Positions 5,747 through 15,109 of a stretch of 15,763 nt of DNA are shown one piece after another (positions within the stretch are counted from its first letter, which is position 1; the number at the start of each line of letters is the position of its first letter). The notes beneath the pieces are model-generated. The model was not told where the DNA came from, searched no databases, and saw only the letters and a program-made list of their open reading frames with translations. Source of the DNA: Bacteroidota bacterium (GTDB lineage Bacteria > Bacteroidota > Bacteroidia > Bacteroidales > B39-G9); the NCBI GenBank assembly GCA_030592465.1, contig JAUVJB010000045.1, positions 1 through 15,763 of the forward strand, in the 5' to 3' direction. Made by a program: the position numbers and the translations under genes.

Positions 5747-5762
5747 TTGCAAACGTTTGAAA
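5747..5762. promoter_or_regulatory. LacI-family-type operator upstream of the maltose operon
   Basis: TTGCAAACGTTTGAAA has the perfect 10-bp core CAAACGTTTG (5750-5759) and is symmetric at 14 of 16 positions, with a central CG as in LacI/GalR operators. Maltose loci of Bacteroidota are commonly controlled by a LacI-type regulator (MalR), so this is a plausible site for it. It lies 77 bases before the -7 box at 5839 and 317 bases before the transporter start. No regulator gene is in the window. Confidence 0.5.
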
Positions 5763-5838
5763 TAACGCTTTGCCTCTCAATCATCTGTTAATAGCTGTTT
5801 ATCATGGTATTAATGCTTCTTTTTAACTAAACATTTTG

Positions 5839-5846
5839 TATATTTG
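5839..5846 (+). promoter_or_regulatory. Bacteroidota -7 promoter box for the maltose operon
   Basis: TATATTTG fits the TAnnTTTG consensus of Bacteroidota housekeeping promoters. No clear TTG -33 box is visible at the usual distance. The transcript would have a leader of about 225 bases before 6080, running through GTCATT/AATGAC repeats and a repeat relic at 5982-6001. Confidence 0.5.
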
Positions 5847-5981
5847 TTTCGTAATGTAATTGTCATTAATAGACCTTCCAGAGTCAGGAAGACCCGGAAG
5901 AGTCAAAGTCATTAATAGTCATTAATAAACAAAATAATAAAATGACCTCATAAAATATTATTTTGCAATTTTATATGGCAA

Positions 5982-6001
5982 GCGACGAAGCCAAATGACA
6001 A
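5982..6001 (-). repeat. GTCATTT-GGCTTCG repeat relic, inverted relative to 1330-1380
   Basis: Read on the minus strand it begins TTGTCATTTGGCTTCG and matches 1354-1369 exactly over those bases. The surrounding 5861-5935 contains GTCATTAATA repeated three times, plus TCCAGAGTCAGGAAGACCCG. These are decayed repeat pieces with no coding signal. Confidence 0.6.
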
Positions 6002-6079
6002 CAAAAGAAAAACAGCATTACATTAAACATAAGTTTTAGTTGTTTATAAATTAATTAACTAAATAAAAATAATAAACAC

Positions 6080-7582
6080 ATGAGAACAAAACCGAAATTG
6101 AGCTTTTGGCAAATTTGGAATATGAGTTTTGGATTTCTTGGAATTCAATTTGGATTTGCTCTGCAAAACGCAAACGTAAGTCGTATTTTTGAAACACTTG
6201 GAGCAAAAATTGAAGATATTCCTATTCTTTGGATTGCTGCTCCTGTAACGGGATTAATAATTCAACCTATAATAGGGCATTACAGCGACAAAACTTGGTG
6301 TCGTTGGGGACGACGCCGTCCGTATTTTCTAATAGGTGCTATTTTTGCATCTTTATCCTTGTTTATAATGCCAAACTCTCCTGCTTTATGGATTGCAGCA
6401 GGTATGTTGTGGATTATGGATGCTTCTATTAACATTTCAATGGAACCTTTTCGTGCTTTTGTTGGTGATATGTTGCCTTCAGAACAGCGAACAAGAGGTT
6501 TTGCAATGCAAAGTTTTTTTATAGGAACCGGTGCAATTGTTGCATCTTTTTTGCCTTATATTATGACAAATTGGTTCAATATTGCAAATACAGCCCCAAA
6601 AGGAATTATTCCTGATTCTGTGAAATATTCTTTTTATCTCGGTGGTGCGGTTTTTATTCTTGCTGTGCTATGGACAGTAATCAGAACTAAGGAATATTCA
6701 CCTAAACAACTTGAGGAGTTTGCCGAAGAATCTGAAGCTCATGTTGATACACAAGTTATAGCAAATGCAGATTCTAATTATGAAGCAAAAAAACAATTTA
6801 AAACAGGTTATATTTCAACAATAACAGGTTTAATACTTACAGGTATTCTTTATTTAATAAATGTTAAACCCGAAGTATATATTTTTTCTATAGGTATAAC
6901 AATTTTTGGTTTAATTCAATTTGTCTCATTTTCCTTTTTACGAAAATCAAAAAGTAATGCGCTTACCTCTATAATGACAGATTTTAATAATATGCCAAAA
7001 ACTATGAAGCAACTCGCTGTTGTTCAATTCTTTTCGTGGTTTGCTTTGTTTGCCATGTGGATTTATACCACTGCAGGAGTTACTGAGCATATTTATCATA
7101 CAACAGATGCTTCTTCTGCATTGTATAATGAGGGTGCAAACTGGGTTGGGATAGCTTTTGGTATTTATAATGGATTTGCTGCCGGTTTTGCATTTCTGCT
7201 TATATATATGGCAAAAAAAACCAATCGAAAAATTACTCACTCAATATCATTATTAATAGGTGGTTTGAGTTTGGCTTCAATTTACCTTGTGCCAAATCCT
7301 TCGTGGCTGCTTCTTCCTTTTGTAGGAATAGGTTTGGCTTGGGCAAGTATTTTATCTATGCCTTATGCAATTCTTACAGGTTCTCTGCCACATAATAAGA
7401 TGGGAGTTTTTATGGGAATTTTTAATTTTTTTATTGTAATACCGCAAATTTTAGCTGCAAGCGTACTTGGTTTTATCACTAAGACTGTGTTTCATGAACA
7501 TGCAATATATGCCTTAATTTTGGGTGGTGTTTCTATGGTAATTGCTGCGGTGTTAATTCTATTTGTAGAAGATAAAAATTAA
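6080..7582 (+). CDS. MFS sugar transporter (GPH/SLC45-like), probable maltose importer
   Basis: The 500-residue product is an integral inner-membrane protein with about 12 hydrophobic segments, for example around residues 16-30, 48-66, 82-97, 102-120, 144-162, 185-201, 245-260, 268-287, 312-331, 355-377, 388-403, 409-430, 443-465 and 476-497. The loop after the second segment carries the family signature GHYSDKTWCRWGRRRPY (66-82). RAFVGDMLPSEQRTRG (125-140) follows, as in the SLC45/sucrose-proton symporter group. A charged cytoplasmic loop at 202-242 separates the two halves. As first gene of a cluster with beta-phosphoglucomutase and GH65 phosphorylase, it most likely brings maltose or short alpha-glucosides into the cytoplasm by cation symport. 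The substrate is inferred from context. pgmB follows after 70 bases. Confidence 0.9.
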   Translation: MRTKPKLSFWQIWNMSFGFLGIQFGFALQNANVSRIFETLGAKIEDIPILWIAAPVTGLIIQPIIGHYSDKTWCRWGRRRPYFLIGAIFASLSLFIMPNSPALWIAAGMLWIMDASINISMEPFRAFVGDMLPSEQRTRGFAMQSFFIGTGAIVASFLPYIMTNWFNIANTAPKGIIPDSVKYSFYLGGAVFILAVLWTVIRTKEYSPKQLEEFAEESEAHVDTQVIANADSNYEAKKQFKTGYISTITGLILTGILYLINVKPEVYIFSIGITIFGLIQFVSFSFLRKSKSNALTSIMTDFNNMPKTMKQLAVVQFFSWFALFAMWIYTTAGVTEHIYHTTDASSALYNEGANWVGIAFGIYNGFAAGFAFLLIYMAKKTNRKITHSISLLIGGLSLASIYLVPNPSWLLLPFVGIGLAWASILSMPYAILTGSLPHNKMGVFMGIFNFFIVIPQILAASVLGFITKTVFHEHAIYALILGGVSMVIAAVLILFVEDKN

Positions 7583-7652
7583 GGTTCTGTATGATTTAGA
7601 GTGGGTAAAAGAATAAAGTAAAAAGTGTTTTAAAATTATTTATAAATTGAAT

Positions 7653-8312
7653 ATGATTAAAATTAATGCTTGTATCTTTGATTTAGATGGAGTTATTGTA
7701 GATACTGCAAAATATCATTATCTTGCTTGGAAACGTCTTGCTAACGAGTTAGGTTTTGATTTTTCCGAAAATGACAATGAGCAACTAAAAGGTGTCAGTC
7801 GTATGACATCGCTTGATATCTTGCTGGGAATTGGTAATTTAACCTTCTCTCATGAAGAAAAATTAAAACTATCTGATAAAAAAAATCAATGGTATGTTGA
7901 GTATATATTAAAAATGACACCTGACGAGATATTGCCGGGAGTGGTTGATTTTATTAATAGCCTTAGAGATAATAATATAAAAACAGCTCTTGCCTCTGCA
8001 AGTAAAAATGCCATGACAATATTAAAACAAATTGATATGGAAAATTATTTTGATATAATTATTGATGGTACTAAGGTTACAAAAGCAAAACCTAATCCCG
8101 AAGTATTTTTAAAGAGTGCTCTTGAATTAGGTGTTGAATCGAAATATTGTATTGTTTTTGAAGATGCTGTTGCGGGTATTCAAGCTGCTATTAATGCAGA
8201 AATGCATAATGTAGGTGTTGGTACACCTACTGTTCTTACAAAAGCCAATTACGTAATAAGTAGTTTTGAGGGGCTCAATATTGAAACATTGAAATTAAAT
8301 TTTTTTAAATAA
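7653..8312 (+). CDS. pgmB: Beta-phosphoglucomutase
   Basis: This HAD-superfamily enzyme converts beta-glucose-1-phosphate, the product of maltose phosphorylase, to glucose-6-phosphate. From the ATG at 7653 it has 219 residues; an in-frame TTG at 7647 would add only two. The residues known from Lactococcus PgmB are all in place: nucleophile D10 and acid/base D12 in FDLDGVIVDT, the LKGVSR substrate loop (45-50), S115 in ALASASKN, K146 in AKPNPE, and the Mg ligands E170-D171 in FEDAVAGIQAA. The cap domain spans roughly 18-85. The GH65 gene starts 18 bases after its stop, consistent with one transcript. Confidence 0.95.
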   Translation: MIKINACIFDLDGVIVDTAKYHYLAWKRLANELGFDFSENDNEQLKGVSRMTSLDILLGIGNLTFSHEEKLKLSDKKNQWYVEYILKMTPDEILPGVVDFINSLRDNNIKTALASASKNAMTILKQIDMENYFDIIIDGTKVTKAKPNPEVFLKSALELGVESKYCIVFEDAVAGIQAAINAEMHNVGVGTPTVLTKANYVISSFEGLNIETLKLNFFK

Positions 8313-8330
8313 TTAATAGTATAATTAACT

Positions 8331-10640
8331 ATGAATAAATATTTAGTTCTTGACGAATGGAATATAATTGAGAAAGGGTTTAAGCCTGAACATCATGAAG
8401 CTTCTGAAAGTATTTTTAGTTTGGGAAATGGAAGGATGGGACAACGTGCGAATTTTGAAGAAGCATATAGCGGACCAAGTTTGCAGGGAAATTATGTTGC
8501 AGGTATTTATTATCCTGATAAAACAAAAGTGGGTTGGTGGAAAAACGGATATCCTGAATATTTCGCAAAAGTCTTAAATTCAACTAATTGGATTGGTATT
8601 AATATATCAATTGATAATGAAGAATTAGACCTTTATAAATGTAAAGTCAGCCGGTTCTCACGAATTTTACACATGAAAGAAGGTTTTCTTGAGCGTGAAT
8701 TTGTTGCGGAGTTGAAAAACGGGAAGAAAATAAAAGTTAATTCTAAAAGGTTCCTAAGTATTGTTGATACTGAAGTTGGGGCAATTCGTTATTCTATTAC
8801 TCCAATTAATTTTGATGGAAATATTTCAATAGCTCCTTATATTGATGGGGATGTGAAAAATCAAGATTCCAATTATGATGAAAAATTTTGGACTGAAGTT
8901 GGGAAAAAAATCTATAAAAGTAAAGCCTGTTTGAATGTTAAAACTAAAAAATTAAATTTCCATTTATGCACAGGCATAGCTTATGAAATATTTCAAGGTA
9001 ATAAGAAAGTTGAGACTAAAGCTAAAATTATTGAAAAAGATAAATATATTGGTTTTGACTTTTCAGTAAATTGTAAAAGAAATATTGAGACTGTTATTTA
9101 TAAATATGCGGCAAATGTTTCGTCAGAAAATTACAATAAGGACGTATTAACATCAGAAGCAGAAAGGGTTTTAGAGCAAGCATTAAATAAGTCATTTGTA
9201 AATTTATTTGAAGACCAAAAACAAGCATGGGCAGATAAATGGAAAGAGTGTGATATTCAAATAAAAGGTGATATTGCTGCACAGCAAGGAATAAGATTTA
9301 ATATTTTTCAATTAAATCAGACTTATACAGGTGAAGATAAACGCTTGAATATTGGTCCTAAAGGATTTACCGGTGAGAAATACGGTGGGGGCACATATTG
9401 GGATACAGAAGCTTTTTGTCTGCCATTTTATTTAAGCACAGCCGAATCACATGTTGCTAAAAATCTTTTGCTTTATAGATATAAACAACTTGATAAAGCT
9501 ATCGAAAATGCTGAAAAGTTAGGTTTTACTAACGGTGCTGCTTTATTCCCAATGGTAACAATGAACGGAGAAGAGTGTCATAACGAGTGGGAAATTACTT
9601 TTGAAGAAATTCATAGAAATGGTGCAATTGCGTATGCAATATATAATTATGTCAATTATACTGATGATAAAGAATATTTACCTAAATATGGGTTGGAAGT
9701 TTTAATTGCTATTGCACGATTTTGGAGTCAACGCATTACATATTCTCAAGATAAAAACATGTATGTTATGCTTGGTGTTACCGGTCCAAATGAGTATGAA
9801 AACAATGTAAATAACAATTGGTACACCAATACAATTGCTTGCTGGTCAATGGAATATGCAATTAAGATTACCGATTTTGTTAAAAATAATTATTCTGAAG
9901 ATTATAAAAGATTGACAAAAAAAATTAATTTTGATGATGAGTTAGAAATATCGAAATGGAAAGAAATCATTAATAATATGTATTTCCCCTATGATGAAAA
10001 AGCTGGTGTTTTTTTGCAACAAGAAGGATATTTAGATAAGGAACAAATTCTAATTAAAGATATAGATAAATCTAATTTACCACTTAATCAGAATTGGTCA
10101 TGGGATAGAATATTGCGTTCCTGTTTTATTAAACAGGCAGATGTTTTACAAGGAATTTATTTTTTTGAAGAAAGATATAATTTAGAAACTATTATAAAAA
10201 ACTTTGATTTTTACGAATCAAGAACTGTTCATGAATCTTCTCTTTCGTCTTGCGTACATTCAATTATTGCATCAAAAATAGGCAATAGTAAAAAAGCGCA
10301 TGAACTTTATGTAAGAACATCAAGGCTTGATTTAGATGACTATAATGACGAAGTTGCCGAAGGTTGCCATATTACAAGTATGGCAGGTACATGGTTGGCT
10401 ATTGTTGAAGGATTTGGCGGCATGAGAGTAAAAAACGGAGAATTACATTTTAAACCCTTAATTCCAAAACAGTGGGATTCTTATTCTTTTAATATTAGTT
10501 TTAGAGGTTTTTTATTAAATATAGAAGTGTTAAAAAAACAGGTAATTGTTACAAATAATAGTAGTAAATTTATAGAAATAAATTTTTTTGGAAGTAACTA
10601 TAAAATACTGTCGGGTAAATCAATATTTGTAAATCATTAA
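8331..10640 (+). CDS. GH65 maltose phosphorylase
   Basis: The 769-residue cytoplasmic enzyme (no signal peptide) has the GH65 layout: an N-terminal beta-sandwich (about 1-270), a linker, an (alpha/alpha)6 barrel (about 310-690) and a small C-terminal beta domain. The barrel carries KYGGGTYWDTEAFCLPFY (350-367), ECHNEWEITFEEIHRNGA (415-432), and TGPNEYENNVNNNWYTN (484-500), whose E488 matches the family general acid. The HESSLS segment (634-639) matches the phosphate-binding region. GH65 phosphorylases split maltose, trehalose, kojibiose or nigerose with inorganic phosphate and inversion. The ENNVNNNWYTN form and the adjacent beta-phosphoglucomutase favour maltose phosphorylase, giving glucose and beta-glucose-1-phosphate. 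Its stop is ten bases from the convergent trxA stop, with no clear terminator between them. Confidence 0.92.
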   Translation: MNKYLVLDEWNIIEKGFKPEHHEASESIFSLGNGRMGQRANFEEAYSGPSLQGNYVAGIYYPDKTKVGWWKNGYPEYFAKVLNSTNWIGINISIDNEELDLYKCKVSRFSRILHMKEGFLEREFVAELKNGKKIKVNSKRFLSIVDTEVGAIRYSITPINFDGNISIAPYIDGDVKNQDSNYDEKFWTEVGKKIYKSKACLNVKTKKLNFHLCTGIAYEIFQGNKKVETKAKIIEKDKYIGFDFSVNCKRNIETVIYKYAANVSSENYNKDVLTSEAERVLEQALNKSFVNLFEDQKQAWADKWKECDIQIKGDIAAQQGIRFNIFQLNQTYTGEDKRLNIGPKGFTGEKYGGGTYWDTEAFCLPFYLSTAESHVAKNLLLYRYKQLDKAIENAEKLGFTNGAALFPMVTMNGEECHNEWEITFEEIHRNGAIAYAIYNYVNYTDDKEYLPKYGLEVLIAIARFWSQRITYSQDKNMYVMLGVTGPNEYENNVNNNWYTNTIACWSMEYAIKITDFVKNNYSEDYKRLTKKINFDDELEISKWKEIINNMYFPYDEKAGVFLQQEGYLDKEQILIKDIDKSNLPLNQNWSWDRILRSCFIKQADVLQGIYFFEERYNLETIIKNFDFYESRTVHESSLSSCVHSIIASKIGNSKKAHELYVRTSRLDLDDYNDEVAEGCHITSMAGTWLAIVEGFGGMRVKNGELHFKPLIPKQWDSYSFNISFRGFLLNIEVLKKQVIVTNNSSKFIEINFFGSNYKILSGKSIFVNH

Positions 10641-10650
10641 TTATAAAATT

Positions 10651-10968
10651 TTACAAAATAGCATCAAGTTTAGAAGCTAACACATTTTTTGGAACTTCAC
10701 CAACTTGTTTATCAGCAATTTCACCGTTTTTAATAAATAATATTGTTGGAATATTTCTTATGCCAAATCGTACGGCAATATTTGGGTTGCTATCAACATC
10801 AACTTTACCCATAACTGCTTTACCCTCGTAATCTTTAGATAATTCTTCAATAATTGTACCTACCATTCTGCATGGTCCACACCATTCTGCCCAAAAATCA
10901 ATAACAACAGGTTTGTCTGATTTTAACACTTTTTCATCAAAGGTTGCGTCTGTTATTTCTATTATCAT
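10651..10968 (-). CDS. trxA: Thioredoxin
   Basis: The 105-residue protein is a single classical thioredoxin fold without signal peptide, so it acts in the cytoplasm as a disulfide reductase recharged by thioredoxin reductase. The active site WCGPC has C30 and C33, with buried D24 in VVIDFWAEWCGPC and cis-proline P74 in RNIPTILF. It starts 44 bases after the dnaE stop on the same strand, so it is probably read from the dnaE transcript; this gene order is common in Bacteroidota as far as I recall. Confidence 0.96.
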   Translation of the reverse strand: MIIEITDATFDEKVLKSDKPVVIDFWAEWCGPCRMVGTIIEELSKDYEGKAVMGKVDVDSNPNIAVRFGIRNIPTILFIKNGEIADKQVGEVPKNVLASKLDAIL

Positions 10969-11012
10969 AATATTATTTTTTTATTTGTTTAAATATTAAT
11001 ATACAAAAATAA

Positions 11013-14000
11013 TTAATTTAATTTGAATTCTATGTTTTGATTATTTTTTATGTATTGAATTATTTCATCAGTCAGGTTTATTTTTTTAGTTCTTGAAAAC
11101 AGTTGTATCCATGTTTTATCGGCGGGGTCATATATTAAGAAGTTTAAAATAACTTGTCCTTTATTTTTTTCTGTTAGTTCCGATATTTCATTTATAAGTT
11201 TATCTGATAAATCAGATATTTTAATTTTTAATGAAATACTTTTTATCATTTTATCTTTAATATCTGCAAGCATATAAATATTTTTAATTTTAAATTCCAA
11301 TTCATTATCACCCCATTTTCTTTTCTGTACATTCCCTCTAATAAATAATGAATACCCGACAGTAAAGTATTGTTTAAAATTCAGATAGTCGTTTGAGAAC
11401 ATCATTAATGTATATGAATCTGTGTAATCGGCAATTGTTATTGAACCATAAGGCTTACCTGTTTTTGTGGTTGCGTGTCTTACACCTGTAACAATACCTG
11501 CGATTGATATTTCTTTGCCTGCTAATTTTGGCAGGTCGTGTAAATTTGATAAATTTTGATTACAAAAGTTGTTAATTTCAAATCTAAAATCATCGAGTGG
11601 ATGAGCGGATAGATATATGCCGATATATTCTTTTTCTTTGTTTAATTTTTCAAGTTTGCTCCAATCATTGTTTGAAATAGGAATTTGAGGTTTACTAACA
11701 TCTTCATTATCTGTTGCGTCAAAAAGCGATTGTTGTGTGCTGTTTTTTTCATTTTGCACTTTATTACCATATTTAATTAATGTCTCAACAAAAGAAACAT
11801 CTTTATTATCAGTAATAAAGTATTGACATCGTTTGAGTTTTGAAAAGTTATCTAAGGCACCTGAATATGCTAAAGCTTCAAGAGTTTTTTTACTAATAGC
11901 ATGCAAATCTACTCTTTCAACAAAATCAAAAATATTAGCATAATCACCGGCATTATGTCTTTCATTAATAATATTATTAACAGCACCTTCACCTACACCT
12001 TTAACAGCTCCCAATCCAAAACGAATATTACCTTTTTTGTTAACCGTGAATTTAAAGTAACTTTCATTAACATCTGGCGGGAGAACTTCTAAACCCATTC
12101 TTTTGCATTCATCCATAAAAATTGTAATTTTTTTTATATCAGCAATATTACGACTTAGCACAGCAGCCATATATTCTGCAGGATAGTTAGCTTTTAGGTA
12201 AGCTGTTTGATATGCTACATAAGCATAACATGTTGAATGGGATTTATTAAAGGCATATTGTGCAAAAGCTTCCCAATCCTTCCATACCTTATCTGTAATT
12301 TTTTTATCAAATCCATTGTTTTTACATCCCTCATCGAACTTCACTTTAAGTTCGTCCATCATTTTTTTCTTTTTCTTTCCCATTGCTTTACGCAAAGAGT
12401 CGGCTTGTCCTCGTGTAAATCCTGCAAGTTTTTGAGAAAGTAACATAACCTGTTCCTGATAAACAGTTATGCCATAAGTTTCGTTAAGATATTCTTCCAT
12501 TTCAGGAAGGTCGTAGTTTATTTTTTCTTTACCGAGTTTTCTATTTATAAAACTTGGGATATAATCCATAGGACCCGGACGATAAAGAGCATTCATGGCA
12601 ATTAAGTCTTCAAACTTGTTAGGTTTAAGATTTTTTAAATGTTTTTTCATCCCGGGTGATTCAAATTGAAATGTACCCGTAGTGTTCCCACTGCTGTAAA
12701 GTTCAAAAGTCTTTTTATCGTCAAGATTAATATTATCAATATCAACATCAATACCTTTTGATAATTTTATATTTTCAATTGCGTCTTTTATTATTGATAG
12801 AGTTTTTAAACCCAAAAAGTCCATTTTCAGCATGCCAACAGGTTCAACAAAACGTCCGTCATACTGAGTAACTAATAATTCTGAATCTTTAAGAGTGCAC
12901 ATGGGTATGTGTTCAATTAAATCGTCGCGACCAATAATAATCCCACAAGCATGAGTTCCTGTGTGCCGTATTGAACCTTCAAGTTCTTCGGCATATTTTA
13001 AAGTAGATACAATATTTTCATTGTCAGATTTTTTTGCTTTTTTTAATTCGGGAACTTCTTCATATGCTTTTGCTAATGTGATTTTAGGAGTGTCAGGCAC
13101 CAACTTAGCTAATTTGTTTGATTCTGATAATGGAAGTTTTTGAACTCTTGCAACATCACGAATAGCCATTTTTGCTGCCATTGTTCCAAATGTAATGATA
13201 TGAGCCACACGATTATAGCCATATTTATTTATGACCCATTTTAATATTTTTTCACGTCCGTCGTCATCAAAATCAATATCAATATCAGGCATTGATATTC
13301 GGTCAGGGTTAAGGAAACGTTCAAAAAGCAGGTCGTATTTGAGAGGATCAATTTTGGTAATTTTAGTACAATAAGCAACAACAGATCCTGCAGCGGAACC
13401 TCTGCCGGGACCCACTATTACACCAAGTTCTCGTGCAGCACGAATAAAGTCCCACACTATGAGAAAGTATCCGGGGAATCCCATCCGTTTAATTGTAGAA
13501 AGCTCAAAGTCAATTCTTTCTTTTATTTTGTCAGTAACTTCAGGATATATATTTTTTGCCCCTTCATAAGTTAGGTGTTCTAAATAATCGTCTTCATTGT
13601 CAAAGCCTTTTGGTAAAGGAAAATCCGGCATTATTGGAGTGTGATTAAGCTCATAAACTTCAACTTTATCGACAATTTCTTGCGTGTTTGATATTGCCTC
13701 CGGAACATCAGCAAAAAGTTCTGCAATTTGTTCGGGACTTTTCAGATATTCTTGTTTTGTATATCGCATACGGGTGGGGTCGTCAATGTCTTTGCCTATC
13801 TGTAAGCAAATTAGTCTGTCGTGAGCTTCGGCATCTTCATCATTAATAAAATGACAATCGTTTGTGGCTATTAGTTTAACATTATGTTTTTTAGATAATT
13901 CAATAATTGCTTTGTTTACAATGAGTTGGTTGTTGTAAACATCGTTATCTTTATTTGGCACTTCGCTTTTGTGTAACATTAACTCAAGATAATAATCTTC

Positions 14001-14501
14001 GCCAAACAGATTTTTATACCATTCAATTGTTTTCGAGGCATCGTCAATTCTGTTTTCCATTATTAGTTGAGGCACTTCACCTCCAAGACAAGCGGAAGAT
14101 ACAATTAAACCCTCGTGATATTTTTCTAATAATTCTTTATCGATTCGTGGTTTGTAATAAAATCCCTCAATAAAAGCAAGTGATGACAGTTTTACTAAAT
14201 TTTTATATCCTGTAAGGTTTTTTGCTAAAATGATAAGATGTTCACCGTATCTGTCTTCTTTAGTCTTTTTGTTAAAACGACTATTCCGTGCAACGTATGC
14301 TTCAATTCCTAATATTGGTTTTATTTTTTGTTTTAAAGCTTCATCGTAAAATTCTTTAACACCAAACATATTTCCATGGTCGGTAATGGCTAAAGCATTC
14401 ATTCCAAACTCTTTGGTTTTAGCTATTAGTTTTGGAATATTTGATGCTCCATCTAAAATAGAATATTGAGTGTGAACATGAAGATGCGTAAAATTTGGCA
14501 T
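11013..14501 (-). CDS. dnaE: DNA polymerase III alpha subunit
   Basis: This is the replicative polymerase, 1162 residues, close to the usual DnaE1 length. The PHP domain opens at once (HLHVHTQYS, 6-14; DHGN, 41-44; E67 in GIEAYV; NDCHFINDEDAEAHD around 214-228). Its metal ligands look intact, unlike the degenerate E. coli domain, so intrinsic proofreading is possible but unproven. The catalytic aspartates are D406 and D408 in PDIDIDF and D561 in KMDFLGL. GPGRGSAAGSVVAY precedes the first pair and YRPGPMDYIPSF follows the third. QQSLF (923-927) matches the internal clamp-binding motif position. An OB fold follows (EISIAGIVTGVRHATTKTGK). No intein or frameshift is seen. The start is fixed by the PHP motif. 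It heads a dnaE-trxA unit. Confidence 0.97.
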   Translation of the reverse strand: MPNFTHLHVHTQYSILDGASNIPKLIAKTKEFGMNALAITDHGNMFGVKEFYDEALKQKIKPILGIEAYVARNSRFNKKTKEDRYGEHLIILAKNLTGYKNLVKLSSLAFIEGFYYKPRIDKELLEKYHEGLIVSSACLGGEVPQLIMENRIDDASKTIEWYKNLFGEDYYLELMLHKSEVPNKDNDVYNNQLIVNKAIIELSKKHNVKLIATNDCHFINDEDAEAHDRLICLQIGKDIDDPTRMRYTKQEYLKSPEQIAELFADVPEAISNTQEIVDKVEVYELNHTPIMPDFPLPKGFDNEDDYLEHLTYEGAKNIYPEVTDKIKERIDFELSTIKRMGFPGYFLIVWDFIRAARELGVIVGPGRGSAAGSVVAYCTKITKIDPLKYDLLFERFLNPDRISMPDIDIDFDDDGREKILKWVINKYGYNRVAHIITFGTMAAKMAIRDVARVQKLPLSESNKLAKLVPDTPKITLAKAYEEVPELKKAKKSDNENIVSTLKYAEELEGSIRHTGTHACGIIIGRDDLIEHIPMCTLKDSELLVTQYDGRFVEPVGMLKMDFLGLKTLSIIKDAIENIKLSKGIDVDIDNINLDDKKTFELYSSGNTTGTFQFESPGMKKHLKNLKPNKFEDLIAMNALYRPGPMDYIPSFINRKLGKEKINYDLPEMEEYLNETYGITVYQEQVMLLSQKLAGFTRGQADSLRKAMGKKKKKMMDELKVKFDEGCKNNGFDKKITDKVWKDWEAFAQYAFNKSHSTCYAYVAYQTAYLKANYPAEYMAAVLSRNIADIKKITIFMDECKRMGLEVLPPDVNESYFKFTVNKKGNIRFGLGAVKGVGEGAVNNIINERHNAGDYANIFDFVERVDLHAISKKTLEALAYSGALDNFSKLKRCQYFITDNKDVSFVETLIKYGNKVQNEKNSTQQSLFDATDNEDVSKPQIPISNNDWSKLEKLNKEKEYIGIYLSAHPLDDFRFEINNFCNQNLSNLHDLPKLAGKEISIAGIVTGVRHATTKTGKPYGSITIADYTDSYTLMMFSNDYLNFKQYFTVGYSLFIRGNVQKRKWGDNELEFKIKNIYMLADIKDKMIKSISLKIKISDLSDKLINEISELTEKNKGQVILNFLIYDPADKTWIQLFSRTKKINLTDEIIQYIKNNQNIEFKLN

Positions 14502-14809
14502 TTGTTAATTAGTTGTTAATGAGGTGAATATATTCGTTTTGTGTATAGTACACTTTGCTTTGTAAATTTACAAAATCAATAAAAGAAATATCACTTTGTT
14601 AATAAGTATTTAATATCTTTTTTTGTGAAAGGAGAATCAAAATATATCAGCTTTGAATAAAAGCTCAATATTTATCGGCATTGAGAGGAAGAATTTTAAT
14701 GTATCGGGGAAACAATATCCTGATAGTTTATGTTAATTAACAATGATGAATAAAAGGGTTTGCTTTTTTGCAGACATTACTTATTTGCCGTTGTTGTGCA
14801 TAGTTGGTA
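14502..14809. other. Gene-free spacer between dnaE and the toxin gene
   Basis: No coding signal is seen. It holds a 16-bp palindrome (14559-14574), a hairpin AGCTTT-GAATA-AAAGCT (14649-14665), a piece (14686-14716) resembling 1529-1559 at about 25 of 32 positions, and a stem GTTTGC/GCAGAC around six T residues (14758-14775) that could weakly terminate the minus-strand toxin transcript. The dnaE promoter must lie here, but no exact TAnnTTTG is seen on the minus strand. Confidence 0.5.
14559..14574. promoter_or_regulatory. 16-bp perfect palindrome upstream of dnaE
   Basis: TTTGTAAATTTACAAA is perfectly symmetric and lies 57 bases before the dnaE start codon, in the likely promoter zone. It could bind a dimeric regulator. 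In DNA this AT-rich, chance is also possible, and no regulator is suggested by the context. Confidence 0.3.
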
Positions 14810-15109
14810 TTATTTCAAAGTTTCATTTGTTAATAATCTAGCGGAATGATAAACTCGTAATATATCTACCTGAAGTTCACTCATTATTCGATATACAATT
14901 TTATAATTACCCGAAATGACTTCTCGTATCATCTTATCGTTAAACTCATGGACAATCTTTTCTGAAAATGGGTTGTCAATTATTATCTGGGCTTTCTGAT
15001 AGATTTTATTAATTGTTATCCCAGCATATCGAATAGAATTTTGAGCGATATAATCATAAATATCCTTAATATCTTTAATTGAAATTTCAGTCCAGACTAT
15101 TTTGACCAT
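14810..15109 (-). CDS. ParE/RelE-family toxin
   Basis: The 99-residue protein matches the RelE/ParE superfamily. It has an N-terminal WTEISIKDIKDIYDYIA helix pair, a middle FSEKIVHEFNDKMIREV segment, and the strand-rich end SGNYKIVYRI-(loop)-VDILRVYHSARLL. The shape of that end (YKIVYRI, then ILRVYH-ARLL) favours ParE-like members, which poison DNA gyrase, over mRNA-cutting RelE; this is a family-level judgement only. The antitoxin lies directly upstream, overlapping by 13 bases, the usual arrangement, but is interrupted by a stop codon. The toxin frame itself is complete. Confidence 0.85.
   Translation of the reverse strand: MVKIVWTEISIKDIKDIYDYIAQNSIRYAGITINKIYQKAQIIIDNPFSEKIVHEFNDKMIREVISGNYKIVYRIMSELQVDILRVYHSARLLTNETLK

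Noticed and set aside
6947..7240. 97-residue antisense frame in the MFS gene
   Set aside because: Shadow of a strongly supported transporter gene on the other strand; no domain or start signal.
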